Below, in pieces: positions 24,027-35,065 of a stretch of 64,000 nt of DNA. How positions within the stretch are numbered: the stretch's first letter is position 1; each line of letters begins with the position of its first letter. The notes beneath the pieces were generated by a model, which made no database searches, was not told where the DNA came from, and saw only the letters and a list, made by a program, of their open reading frames with translations. This DNA comes from Evernia prunastri. Its lineage: Eukaryota; Ascomycota; Lecanoromycetes; Lecanorales; Parmeliaceae. The stretch covers positions 452,249 through 516,248 of the forward strand of contig NKYR01000009.1 of the NCBI GenBank assembly GCA_003184365.1. Direction: 5' to 3'. The position numbers were made by a program, and so were the translations under genes.

Positions 24027-26956
24027 ATGGATGATCTTTCAAGCGTGGATTGGGCGCCCTCTAAAGCGTCCTCAGCAGTTCGGCAACATCCTCCAGCTCA
24101 AGGCAACTATTATCCGACCCTGAGACCCACTCCACCGTTGTCTGGAAGATCTACGCCTTCGGCATTTCCACCGTCAGTAGGTACTGGGCAATCGCTCCCC
24201 AATGCTCCCCCGAGAAGCAGCGGCTCAACGCCTGCCAATGACAGCTTCGCCAATCTGGTGGCCTTCAGTAATCGACAATCAACGAAAAGCCTCTCGTTAC
24301 AGGAACAGCAGAAACAGCTGCAGGAGGAAAGAGCAAAACAAGAGGCAGATAAGAGGAGACAATTTGATGCACGCTTTGGCAGTGTACAGGCCGCAGCTTG
24401 GGATACGTTAGGCGATGGGAGGACTACGCCGAACAGGATTACGTCTCCTCCAACTTACACGACTACAAATGAGTATGGAGGGCAAAAGTTATCGAAGATC
24501 ATCAATAAGCCTTTCGCAGGGATACCCGCTCCTCCATCCGTGAAGTCGTCTATAGAGGACGACAACGATTTGTTCTCAGCTTTCAACGCTTCGGCACCCG
24601 TTGATAGTTCCAGTCATATGTCTCCGCCCCTGCAATCTCCGAATATCGAAGGTTCAGACAAAGTTCGCAGCTCAGGTGCCCCAAGCTCCAGCTCAGCCGT
24701 GAAAGGTCTCACTGGAAGCACGGGAGATCATATCGAGGAGAATGATGACGACCCTTTCGGGCTTGGTACGGATGGATTTGTTAAGAAGCAAAAACAGGAT
24801 GTGAGCGTCAATGGCAATCCCGAAGAGGACGACGATGTCCTTGGGCTATTAGGGCGCCCCGTCTCTGAGTTTTCGAAGCTAGCGCCGAGAAGAGAAAAGG
24901 CTCTAGAACCTACAAATGACACATCTCTCCACCCTCAGGATCGGGCAGTGGCAGAATTGGTAGACATGGGCTTCACACCTGAGAAATCAAGGATAGCTCT
25001 CGAGGCTACTGAAAGCGGCACGGATGTTCAGGCTGCAGTTGGATGGTTGTTGAACCAAGCGCACGGAGAGTCTCGCAAGAAGAGTCAGCCACAGAATCAC
25101 CAGGAAGAAGATGGAAACTTGGCTAACAGATCTCAACAATCCAAGAGGGCACCTGGACGCCGGAAGAGTTCAGGTGGCGGCTCGGCGAAGCCAGCTTGGA
25201 TGCGGGAGCAGGAAGTCAATGGAGCTAGTCAGCGACGGCAGGACAGCAGATCTCCTGCAAAGGGGGAGAAAGACCCTTCGCAATATGCAGCCGAAATTGG
25301 GACAAAGATGTTCAAAACTGCCAACTCATTGTGGAAGACGGGCACGAAGAGGTTGAACCAGGCAGTGGCTGAATTCAATTCGGATAGTGATTCCGGCCAG
25401 CCTAAATGGATGAAAGAGGCTCAAACAGAAGCAGGCGCGCGAAAGCCGAGGCCTCCAAGGCGGGAGCCTGATTCTAATGATCATGATCGGATGGCTTCGA
25501 AGGTGGAACAACAACCGGCGGCGCGGCAAACGCAGCCAGATGTCACGGACGAGGCTCTGATGCTTGAAGCGGACTCTCGTCCGCCTCCGCGAAAACTTCG
25601 AGCACAAGCAGATGTCCCTCAACCGCTTTCAACACCACCGCCGTCATTACGATCGAGGGAGTCTCAAGGGCAGCCTATGCCTCAGCCGAAGTTCACGCAA
25701 CAGCAAGTAGCTCGTGACCCGAGAGCGAAGCTGACCAGGCAAGCAATTGAGGAAGAGGCTTCTCAAGCGTACATCAGTCCAGCTCGACGGAAGAAGATGA
25801 CTCCCAAACCGCCACCTATGGAGCAGGAACCGGATCTACTATTCGACTCCTCTCAGTCTTCGCAGCGGCCTGCGCCAGTATCTTCCGGCCCAATGCCTGC
25901 TCCTCAAGCAGTCCAGCGTCCCATGACTTCACTGGTGGTCCGTCCACCTCCACCCAAACGAAACGTTCCCGGCATTTCTCCTTTTGCTCTGCAGGCTTCA
26001 ACGAAAGCTCGCCAAGAAGGCACCTTGGCTTTCAAACGAGGCGACTATGCACTTGCTACAACCTTATATTCAACAGGAATCACTGCCATTCCTTCCACTC
26101 ATCCTCTAATACTTCCCATTCTTACCAATCGTGCCCTCGCACACCTCAAGACCGGTGATCCTAAAGCCGCAATTGCAGACGCTAAATCTGCTCTTGACTT
26201 AATCGGGCCTTCACGAGGAGCTTCGGAGACTGTTGATCTTAGCGGCGATGAAGGCGTCAAGTCAATGATTACTTACTGGGAGAAGGCAATGACACGGCAA
26301 GCTGAAGCGTTGGAACAACTGGAGCGCTGGTCTGAGGCAGCGACTATCTGGAAGGCCTGCGTAGAAGCAGGCGTGGCAGGTGCCACGAGCATTGCGGGAA
26401 GGAACAGATGCGAGAAAGCTGCGGCAGGACCATCACAGCCCAAACCTTCTGCGGCGCGTAAGCCGGCCGCCCCAAAGCCTAGACCAAAGGTCTCCGCCTT
26501 CGGTGACCTCGCGCCCGAATCTGCACAGTCTGCGGAAGCAGTGTCGAGACTACGAGCAGCGAATGCCGCAGCGGACCGCGTCGATGATGAGAAATTTGCG
26601 CTTGCGGATGTAGTTGATATGCGGGTCAAGAAATGGCGATTGGGTAAAGAGAGCAATTTGAGAGCGTTGCTATCGACCTTGCAAAACGTTCTCTGGGAAG
26701 GAAGCGGATGGAAGGAGATTGGGATGGGGGAACTTTTGATGCCCGGCAAGGTGAAGATTAACTATATGAAGGGGATTGCGAAGGTGCATCCGGATAAGGT
26801 GAGCGGTTCACTCCTGCGGTGCAAATCTTTTGGGTAGCTGATGTATGGTCACAGCTCCCTACGACAGCGACTACCGAGCAGAAGATGATCAGCGCTGCGG
26901 TTTTCGCAACGTTGAACGAAGCGTGGGAGAAGTTCAAGCAGGAGAACAACCTCTGA
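24027..26956 (+). CDS. swa2: Auxilin-like UBA-TPR-J-domain protein (Swa2 family)
   Basis: Auxilin homologue: recruits Hsp70 through its J domain to uncoat clathrin-coated vesicles. Start at ATG 24027 (MDDLSSVDWAPSK); upstream codons in the frame have no ATG. About 957 residues. Order: disordered N-terminal region with DPF and LFSAF adaptor-like motifs, UBA domain at about 302-345 (VAELVDMGFTPEKSRIALE), a long basic disordered linker, TPR at about 658-728 (EGTLAFKRGDYALATTLYS, NRALAHLKTGDPKAA), and a C-terminal J domain at about 865-957 with the HPD motif in AKVHPDK. A 56-bp intron (26799-26854) falls right after the HPD, and exon 2 supplies the last helix (NEAWEKFKQENNL). Without that splice the J domain would end early. 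Confidence 0.9.
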
Positions 26957-28455
26957 ACATGGTCATACCTCCCTGCGCTGAAACCTTACCCTTGTCCAGC
27001 AGTCCTCTATAGACCAGAAGAATCCTTGGCAATACGAGCATGATGCGCCTTGATGTCGTGATGTGGCCTCAAACAGTAACGTTACCTCCGCTCTAGCGGG
27101 CATTCTACAAGATCCACGCATCTCAACGCGGTTTTTTGCTACGTTATCCTTCGCGAGCTTTGTGCTTGGCCATCATTGCGCATCTCATAAGTTATCAAAC
27201 CGTAGGACGATAGAGATAGCAAAGCTTACGCATCGAGGGGGGCATCTCCTCCCCCCGAACTCTTACAGGATAGAGCTCCCTTCTTCCTTTCTTTCACTTG
27301 CGCACCAACCCCCTTTTTTTTGGAGTAAGTCGCTGGAAAGAAGTGAGAAGGGGGCACCCTATGCTCGAGGTGTAATTTTGCTGTTGATAGGGATGGTGAT
27401 GATGGGGACGATGGTGATGGGGATGGTGATGATGGTCGGTTTTTTTCTTTCTTTCCTAGCGGTGCCCTTGAATCAACCTATGTTGTACAGCACGCATCAT
27501 CATAATGATCCGTCGCCGTTCTACGTTACTCTACTCTACTCTACGTTACTCTACCCTACCCCACTCTACCCTACCCTGTCTACTATTCTCCTCTCCACCC
27601 TAACTATCCTACGCTTCATCCATGCTCCTTGTCATCTTGTGACCGCGTGGTAATAGCTGGCAGATGTTTTTCGAGGGGATCTTCATCCGGGTTTGGGTTA
27701 CGGGTGTGGGGGGTTCGGCTGGCTTTTTTTTTTGGGCGCGGTGTCTGTTATTGAGGGGAAGAGGGGAAAGAGAGGGGAAAGTGAAAGAGGGGGAGGGAGG
27801 GAAAGGGAAAGGGAAAGGGAAAGGGAAAGGGAAAGGGAAAGGGAAAGGGGAGGGGACTGGATGTGTGGATGGAAGGATGTGCTGGCTATGATGGATGTGT
27901 CACAGATGTGTTGGACATGTGAAATAGATGGATGATGGATTGACGGGTAAGTAGATAGGTGGGTGGATCGATGAATGTACGAGATTGAACGTGTGGATGT
28001 GATGGATGGATGGATGGATGTGATGGCTATATGTATGTATGTGACAACGGGTCTGCTTAGATGGCGATGGTGAAGGTGGAGGGCCAATGGTACTTGATCA
28101 GATAGAGCAAATGACTAAGTGTAACAGGTGTGTGGTTTGTACGGAACGGGTCTTTGGTGCGATCGTAGGTGGATGATGGTGGGGAAGCCTGACTGTGCAT
28201 CCGGTATCTACCTATCTTACCTACTCAGGTACTTCGGTACTGCTTGGAGTTTGGAATAAGGGTATTGATCTAGGTACGCATGAATCGTAGCAGGATACCA
28301 AGGCGCGGAGGGCCAAGGCTGGCGTGCTCCCGCATGGGGACTAAGGGTAAGTAAGCCCAGGCTCGAGCTAACCTACGTACCTTAATCCCGCAACCGTCCG
28401 CATTCGGGTCGCATCCGGCTGCTGCCGCTTTCCCCCATATACCCAAGGCAGAACC
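26957..28455. other. Repeat-rich intergenic stretch
   Basis: Contains ATGGTG-like repeats (27391-27440), CTCTAC-type repeats (27525-27575), a (GGGAAA)n block and ATGG tetranucleotides (28003-28020). The long ORFs here are by-products of the repeats. Confidence 0.6.
27799..27848. repeat. (GGGAAA)n minisatellite
   Basis: About eight tandem GGGAAA units inside a longer all-purine tract (about 27754-27856). Confidence 0.92.
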
Positions 28456-29868
28456 CTACGCCGCCATCCATCCCCACGTCCCATGCAGCCCCAACAGCGA
28501 CCGCACGACGCCAAACCCGAACGTCCACTCCTCCTCCCGCCGCACGAGCCGCATCCGCGGGTACTGCCAGCACGGCGTCGACCAGGCCAGAAACGCCACG
28601 ACCCACGCGTAGCCGAGGACGCGCCACCACCAACCCCGACGGCCGCCGTTGAGCCGGCGGGCGAGCTCCTGCGCGCCGTCCTCGAGCGCGATGGCGAGGG
28701 CGTTGGTGCAGAAGAAGCGGAGGGCGCCCGATTGCGCGGCGGGCACGCTCTTGCCCACGTCCGAGGCAACGTGGATCGCGCCGGAGAGGAGGAAGGTGAA
28801 GAAGAGGGCGCTGTAGCGCGCGGGGAGGGAGCCCCGCGGGAGGCGGAGGACGGTGTGGGTTAGGAAGCGGGAGGGGCCTTCGAGGTTGTTGCGGAGGTTT
28901 TGGTGCCAGAATTTGCTGGTGGTGGGGATGGGGTTAGTTTCCCGCTCTCTCTTCTTTCTGGGTGTATAGAGCGGTGCCGGTAGAGGGAAGGGGCAGGACG
29001 ATGGGACTCACCCCCAATATCCTCGCACGGTGTAGGCTTCGGAGAGAGAGCCGAACAACGGGCGTAGCTCCCGTATCTCACTGGACTTGTTCAACGCGGA
29101 TAGCAATGTCATCGTGCCGACGAGGATCTGCACGCCGCAATACGAAAGGACCCAAAACGCGATTGCAAGTACCACCCGCGCCATCACCTCTTCCCGCGAT
29201 ACCTCGCCTAGCCGTGTCAAGAATGGCTCGCGCGCTCGCGCGGTGTAGAAAGGATCTATGCTCATTTCCACTTCCATGAATATTTCTCGGAGGAGGAGCG
29301 AGGTCGCTATGATCCACAGATTTTGCACTATGATACAAGCACGCGTTGGGACGTAGTCCGGGTCGCGGGGGGAGAATGGGGCGACGTTCTTGGCTTCCCA
29401 CGGCGTGCCTACCATTCGGCTCGAGCGCGCTACTTTCCGTCCAAAGGCGAGGCGTGATCCAAAGCTGCCCTGGGTGGTTTTACCCGTGACCGGTGGTCCG
29501 TCGACATGCTTTGGCACATCTTTATCGCAAAGTTCGTCGTCATTCTTCGGCTTCCGTTCCCCTGCAAAATCCGCCGGGAATATCTTGCTTCGATCCTCGA
29601 ACGCCCATTGTCGAACCATCAGCCGATCGAAATACACGAGGATACAGGTAGCGTAGGCCCCTCCGAGCATTGCGCCCCACTGGTTCGTTGTGTGGGTATA
29701 GTTGGGGTATTTGGCGAGGCCGGCGCAGATGTACGCCACCAACAGCGCGAAGGTGGCGGGGCGCAGAGATGAATGGGCAGAGGTGAAGCCGCTAGTCAAT
29801 GTGATGATTTGGTTCCCAACGAGTATGATGGCTAGAGGATGGAAGAGGATGGAAGGTGAGGAATGCAT
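28456..29868 (-). CDS. Wax-synthase-like membrane acyltransferase (MBOAT_2 type)
   Basis: Membrane-bound acyltransferase of the fungal wax-synthase-domain family, which includes O-acetyltransferases of terpenoid pathways such as Tri7. Exon 1 29868-29012 and exon 2 28915-28456 join in frame across a 96-bp intron (GTGAGT donor) into about 438 residues. Several hydrophobic segments: PLAIILVGNQIITL near the start, ACIIVQNLWIIATSLLL and VLAIAFWVLSYCGVQIL in the middle. The splice rebuilds the family signature, FGSLSEAYTVRGYWG joined to KFWHQNLRNN. SGAIHVASD follows with the conserved active-site histidine. The C-terminal half is rich in Trp and Arg. The acyl acceptor is unknown. The window's terpene synthase is 27 kb away, so no cluster link is claimed. 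Confidence 0.82.
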
Positions 29869-30592
29869 GATGGCAGTGAAGTCGAGCGCGATGAAGCAGT
29901 GAGGGGATACAGATAGCTAGATAGGATTGTAGAAAGAGAAGTTTTTTCGACAGGGAAGGAAGAGGGTAGGTTGTTATCAAGGGAACAATCCAGACGCTTT
30001 GTATCCGTCAAGGTCATCATGCCCTCATGCGGTGATGAGGAGCATGTTAGTAGATCGATCGTTGAAGTCGGAATGTGGATACCCCGCCGAAGTCGAGAGA
30101 GATACAAAGAATACCTATCTTTGCGTATACATCCCCATGTCGTGTCTCGGGGCCAACTTGACTCCGAACGTTCCTTTTTCTCTGGTTGTACCTACCGTTT
30201 CAGCATTTTGATAGGTGTGTGATTGTGTATCACAGAAGTCGCCGGAGGCGTGCAGGTCTGGTACCCAAACAAATTTCGATATATCATAGCCGACATGCGC
30301 AGAGGAAGTCATAGCTGAGCGTGTGGAATGAGGCTGGCTGAATGTTGGGACTCTAGGTATGAGAATGGAATAGGTTACGTTCTGACATATCTGAGTAGGT
30401 ACTGCTGTCGGTACCTTGGTCGTAGGTACTTGCATCAGCTGGAAGTAAGTACGGCATTAGCATCAGAGCATTGACTTTCGGAAGCAGTATTTAGGTTCCA
30501 TCGGCATCCCCGCCAACGCGGTTCCCTATTGTAGCCTTTAGATACCTTATGGCATACGCAAAGGCTCTAAGGTACCGGTAACCGAGTACCTA
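29869..30592. other. Intergenic, nothing recognised
   Basis: Short ORFs only. Ends at the TA that borders the mariner element. Confidence 0.5.
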
Positions 30593-30624
30593 CAACAGAC
30601 TTTTCGTTTAATTTATCCGCACCC
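30593..30624 (+). repeat. Left TIR of mariner element
   Basis: Mirror of 32056-32087 with two mismatches (positions 15 and 22); preceded by TA. Confidence 0.93.
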
Positions 30625-30680
30625 CGAAAACGCGTTTTTTCGCGTTCTCCCACCAAAATTCTTTCTACACCCTCTCTACC

Positions 30681-31946
30681 ATGCCTCGTAACAAGGGCAA
30701 TATCGATCTTTCAGCGCCCAAAAAGAGTGCTCTAATGGCCCTGAGTAACCTCAACAATGTCTCAAATCGTCAGGTTGCTGACGTATTTCATTGCGACGAA
30801 AAAACAGTCCGAAATGTCAAAAAACGCGTCTCCGAAGCGGAGAGAGAAAACATTGACCCATTTTCTTTGGAGGCACATCAAAGACGTCCACAGTCAGGAC
30901 GACCTCTAGTAATCAACGACAGGCTTCTTCGACGTCTTGTTAGACATGCTACCAAGAATCGATTCAATCGTCGCAAAACCTGGGTTCAAATTGCCCGCGA
31001 AGTGGGATGTATGGCCTCCACCGGGGCAATACATGCAGCATTCTCTCGAGCTGGCTATGGACGATACCCTCCCCGGTACAAGCCTCCATTGTCTCCGGAA
31101 CAAAAGCTAAAACGCCTACAATTCGCCATAGAGTGGCTGGAGAAGCTGCGGGGAAAAGAGCATATGATAGTCCACAGTGACGAGACATCGATACGCGTTG
31201 GAGAGACTCGGGGGCAGATATGAGTCACAAGGTCGAAGGATGAGGCATACGACAAGGACTGCATCGAGTCACGGTATCGAGGATACACAGAAATGATGTT
31301 CTGGGGCTGTTACACCTCTGAACTACGGGGTCCTAGCTTCATGTTCACGAAAGAGACGGCCCCTGAGAGGGAACAAGCCCAGGAGGATCTCAACGATCGC
31401 AATGAGGATTATCTGGTTCAACAACAGATCATCAAGGAGCATTTCTTAGCGGAGCAGGCTAAGAAGCCCAAAAGTCGGCGTCTAAAACGTATTCCGAAGC
31501 CTGATGGGAAGCTGCTTGAGAGGAATAAGAATGCCAAAGAGAGAATCGATTGGTATCGATATCAGACATACGTGCTTTTGCCACGATTGATCCCATTCAT
31601 TCATGAAGTGATTGCTAAGTATGGCGAGTGTTTTCTGATTCAAGACGGTGCTCCCAGTCACAATGCCTGGCAACAAGATGAACTTCTTAAAATACCGCGT
31701 CTCACCGTCCTTCCCTGGCCTTCAAACTCTCCGGATTTGAATCAGATCGAGCCCTGCTGGTATCATTTAAAACGGAAGATCTCGAAGAGGCCATACACCC
31801 CGAAGATCAAGGATAGTACAATTGAGGCCTGGAACGAGGAGTGGCAAGATTTGGATATGAATAAGGTGGGCAAGTGGTGTGGGAAGATTTGCAGTCGCAT
31901 GGAGCGCGTGATGGAACAACAAGGCGATAACAAATTTCACGGCTAA
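30681..31946 (+). pseudogene. Mariner-type DDE transposase with one internal stop
   Basis: 421 codons if the stop were sense. N-terminal helix-turn-helix region (NRQVADVFHCDEKTVRNVKK, RKTWVQIAREVG), then the catalytic residues: first Asp in IVHSDETSIR, second Asp in LIQDGAPSHN, and Glu in NSPDLNQIEPCW. There are 34 residues between the second Asp and the Glu, so the catalytic set is DD34E. The only break is a TGA at 31221-31223, where related proteins have Trp in the phrase GQIWVTR; TGG to TGA is a single G-to-A change. The frame is open on both sides, so the element is probably inactive for one recent reason. Confidence 0.92.
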
Positions 31947-32055
31947 GGCTTATAATCAACTATTCAAATAGTCTATATCTTCAATCGGAAGGTATTTGAA
32001 TGTGTAGTTGTTGAATAATAAAATAATAAAGAAAGTACTCCCAAAAATTGCATGC

Positions 32056-32087
32056 GGGTGCGGATTAATTAAGCGAAAAGTCTGTTG
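32056..32087 (-). repeat. Right TIR of mariner element
   Basis: Mirror of 30593-30624; followed by TA. Confidence 0.93.
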
Positions 32088-32089
32088 TA

Positions 32090-33073
32090 CATGATCTCTG
32101 AGGAATTGGAATCGCCTGGGATATCGCCATGTGTAACACCAATTCTCTTCGATGCCCGCTAGGGTCTTGTATGCACAACTGTAAGACGTCCCGCATCTGA
32201 TCCAGTTTCGAACAGATTGGTCGACGTGCTGAAATAATGGTTGGGATCCGCTTTGCTGGAAGTGACACTCCGAACGACAGTAATGTTTATCTCATTTTTG
32301 TCTCGGATTGATCGAAAGCTGTTGATACGAAAGACTGGGATAGTAATGTTTGCCACAGTACTTTTCGGCAGCATGACTGGAAGTCATGGCAAAAATCGTT
32401 TGTAGGACGCAGGAACCGACTTGTTGAAGTCAAACAGACTGGCCGAGGACGCCAATCCTACTGCACTGTAGACCTCATACTTCCTGTTGTTGCCATACGC
32501 ATTGTGCTCGTTCCAAGAAAACGAGGGTCCAGGCTGAGGTATCTTTAGTATCTCATCTGAGTGTTGATATAGTTCGGCTGGTATCCAACTGACGGCACCT
32601 GTCAAAAGTGGACTGGTAAATAGAGAAGGTGTCGCAAGCAGGAATACGACCCACAATGTCGGTACCAGACTTGTTCGCCGGCCGGTGACGGGTTTGCGGA
32701 AGGGAGGACAGCGATAGTTAATCATGCGATCCAGGTCGCTGAGGCTGGCGCCGTCTTTTTCAAGTACCATGAAGGCCATACGCCATCCAGCAAGCGTCAG
32801 CCACGCACCACCAGCCAGCCTCTGGAAGACCAAGGCTAATGATATTATACTCGTCATGGCGGGTTGTGTGAGCGATGAGAACGCATTGCCTTGGCTGTCC
32901 ACGTTCGAAAAATCGCCAGCTGTGATGGGAAAGATTCTGTCGTCAACGACTGCGAGGAGGCTTGAAGTAAATGCGACAGTGGCTAGCAAGTGTAGCATGG
33001 GAAGAATCCAATCCGCCAGACGAGCTGACCAACCCTCTTTGTCGTGCCGATACCGGCACTTATGATCAGCCAT
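32090..33073 (-). pseudogene. Broken multi-pass membrane protein gene, truncated by the mariner insertion
   Basis: From ATG 33073 (MADHKCRYRHDKEGW) the frame encodes hydrophobic segments ADWILPMLHLLATVAFT, MTSIISLALVFQRLAGG and PTLWVVFLLATPSLF, then a polar, presumably extracellular region. In the same frame lie a TGA at about 32384 and a TAG at about 32160. Coding-like sequence continues past the first (STVANITIPVFRINSF) and past the second (GVTHGDIPGDSNSSEIM) up to the TA at 32088. The sequence across the element (below 30591) does not obviously continue the protein. TGA from CGA and TAG from CAG are C-to-T changes, as expected from RIP. Family: a fungal membrane protein I cannot name. Confidence 0.6.
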
Positions 33074-33419
33074 CGGAAGCTACACAATATGAACAGGTTG
33101 ACAGGGCCCCAGTGAGCCAATGTGAAGTGGAAGGGAATGGAGATGAGAGAGGAGAGACAAGAAGACTATCGCAGTACTGAACAATGATCCGCATACACAA
33201 TTCCAAAACCACTCTCAGCGATGCTTCGCGTAAAAGAAGACCAAAGCGAAAAAAGAAGGGAGATTTAGGATCGCAATGAGGGGAACGAAAGCAGCAGTCA
33301 GCGAAGCCTCGAGCTAAACCTTGGGCATTTCAAGGCTGCGGTTGATGTTCTCTGTAAATGGAGCGACATGCAGGAAGTCCTTATCTGCGAGATTTGTCTG
33401 GTCAATTGATGGATGTATC

Positions 33420-33670
33420 ACATCTGTACCAGTAATGCCAAGAGTTCCGACATTTTCTGCACTGGACGTTTTAGACCATATGCGGTCTATCAATTCACGA
33501 ACTCAAGAATTGGCTATCTCCCTCTCCTGAATCGTAATGCATCTTTATGCGTAAACACGTTTCAGACGATGTGTTCTTCCCAAGGCATCCAAGTTTGATT
33601 CTGATAAGAGTGTATACATCTGAATAGTGGAAGAGCGGAGTCGGTTCCCATTGGATTCGCTCAAACTGCG
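33420..33670 (-). pseudogene. Relic copy of the 3' end of a GT69 mannosyltransferase gene
   Basis: About 240 bp aligns without large gaps, in the same orientation, to 52062-52290, the last codons and 3' flank of the intact gene at 52144-53619. Longest exact block: 22 bases at 33589-33610 matching 52219-52240. Other shared blocks include GCCAAGAGTT, CTACCTCTCCTGA-like and TGATTCGCTC-like strings with scattered substitutions. The relic frame has stops, so it encodes nothing. Confidence 0.85.
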
Positions 33671-34273
33671 TTCCCCTTATCTACAGCTGTTCTAACAATG
33701 CCGAGTTTCTCGTCCAAGAACTGAAAAGTGATAAGGCTCACAGCTAGACGTACTCCAGGGGAAATGCAATCTTTTCTTCACACCAGTCACAGCGTCCCCA
33801 TAGGCTGTATTATGTTGTAGCGGTTTTGCCTTCCCCCCCCCTCCCCGGCGTTGTGGCCAATGTCCGCATTATGTACATACCCGTACCTACCTTAGTGCTT
33901 ACGAGTGCAACCCTCCTAGATTGAAAGAATGAAATGAAAAGGGTAAAGAAAATAGCTATCACAAGAAGCTCATGTCACTGCGGTTCCGTACCCCGCCTCC
34001 CGTGTGTGCATAAAGTCCCCCGTCCATCAGGTGCGAGTTTGATTGCCTTGGTACCAAGTCTCCCTCCAGACTCCAACTTGTCGCCCCAGAGTGTTGGTTG
34101 GTATCTTCGGTTGCGTCTGACAGCCTGGTATGATGCCCCGTCTTCTTTGTCCTCCTCACTCTCAGCCTCTGAGTCTGTCCATATCTTAGCTTGTACCCGT
34201 TTGATTGATTGCGTCATACTACCCTGTAGTTAGTCCCTTAGTAGGCCAACTATGCGAGATCACGTACTTTATC

Positions 34274-35065
34274 TTTCAATCAATCAATCAATCAAGCTCG
34301 CCTCCTAAAAAGAGAGGCTATATAATTCGGTGTAGGCCTTCTGGTGCCTTGCTGCTTGCGTCACTGTGAGCGGTGACCCTGCATCGCCTGGACCCCCATA
34401 TCATAACCGCGTCTTGTCCTTTGACGTTGTTACCCTTCAAGTCTTTCTTGTTGATCCTCATCAAGGACCCGAATTTGCTTAATGAGTCCAGTGCTCCGCA
34501 TGAAATTCGCCACCATGAAGACATAGCGTGATATTGTGTGTATAATCTTATGCGTTATTCACCCCCCTTTGCACCTTTCGCCTTTCGGTCGTCTAAAGCC
34601 TACTCCTTTGCCTTGCGAATAGCCTGCAGTCGTGAAGCAGATGGCGAGCTGTTTGTTTGGCTCGCCCGCATTCACACTTATCGTTGTCGATATCTGAAAC
34701 TCTTCTACTGAATAGAAAGACTCTAAGGCCGATCTTTTCGGTTCTTATTTACGTGAGTAATGATATTTCGATGCGTTTGAGCCTGGCGTGCGGCCGTGTT
34801 ATTTTGATAGACGGTGTAAGCTGGATCCTTTTTAAAGATTCATTCCTTAGCCCATCATTGATTGGCATGTTTCGTGATAGCCGTCTTAAACGTTGCAATC
34901 ATCCTATACTTGATTGCTTGCTTGCTGTGGGGCGGTCTCGTTGATGTCCCTCTCTACTACCTTGCCATGCACCACTCTCGTCTTCCATCCAGTGGCCTTT
35001 TTCGCCTCTGAATCTGCTCATTCGTTACCTGGTAAGCCGATGTGGGTTGTACCTGGCTACGTACA
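34274..35065 (-). mobile_element. Decayed LINE (Tad1/I-like non-LTR retrotransposon), 3' end only
   Basis: Minus-strand translation gives an RNase H end (HIGLPGNE, stop, ADSEAKKATGW, about 34995-35056) and further on LLT, stop, IRTEKIGLRVFLFSRRV. Then comes a C-terminal zinc knuckle CECGRAKQTARHLLHDC (C-x-C-x7-H-x4-C), all typical of fungal Tad1-like ORF2 ends. The stops inside conserved motifs are TGA for CGA and TAA for CAA, the changes RIP makes. The 3' end finishes in a (CAAT)n-type tail at about 34274-34296, a common LINE tail. The reverse transcriptase and the 5' part are absent. Confidence 0.8.

Larger units (their letters stand above)
30593..32087 (+). mobile_element. Tc1/mariner-type DNA transposon with 32-bp TIRs
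   Basis: A 1495-bp element. The terminal inverted repeats 30593-30624 and 32056-32087 match at 30 of 32 positions; both begin CAACAGACTTTTCG and contain ATCCGCACCC. Each end is flanked by TA (30591-30592 and 32088-32089), the target duplication of the superfamily. Inside is one transposase frame broken by one stop. TIR similarity implies fairly recent insertion. It lies in a decayed membrane-protein gene. Confidence 0.95.

Noticed and set aside
27063..27653. 196-codon ORF on the plus strand
   Set aside because: Its C-terminal half is translated from CTCTAC-type repeats and its N-terminal half has no motif; repeat by-product.
27391..28020. Closely spaced repeats that could suggest a CRISPR-like array
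   Set aside because: Units are contiguous simple repeats without unique spacers, in a eukaryotic genome.
27693..28087. ORFs on both strands rich in Lys/Arg-Glu-Gly or Ser-Leu
   Set aside because: They are translations of the (GGGAAA)n and ATGG repeats.
28368..28863. ORFs antisense or frame-shifted over the acyltransferase 3' exon
   Set aside because: GC-rich shadow frames of a gene with a consistent two-exon model.
33934..34233. 99-codon plus-strand ORF near the LINE relic
   Set aside because: Stop-poor by chance next to the LINE relic; no motif in either strand's reading here.
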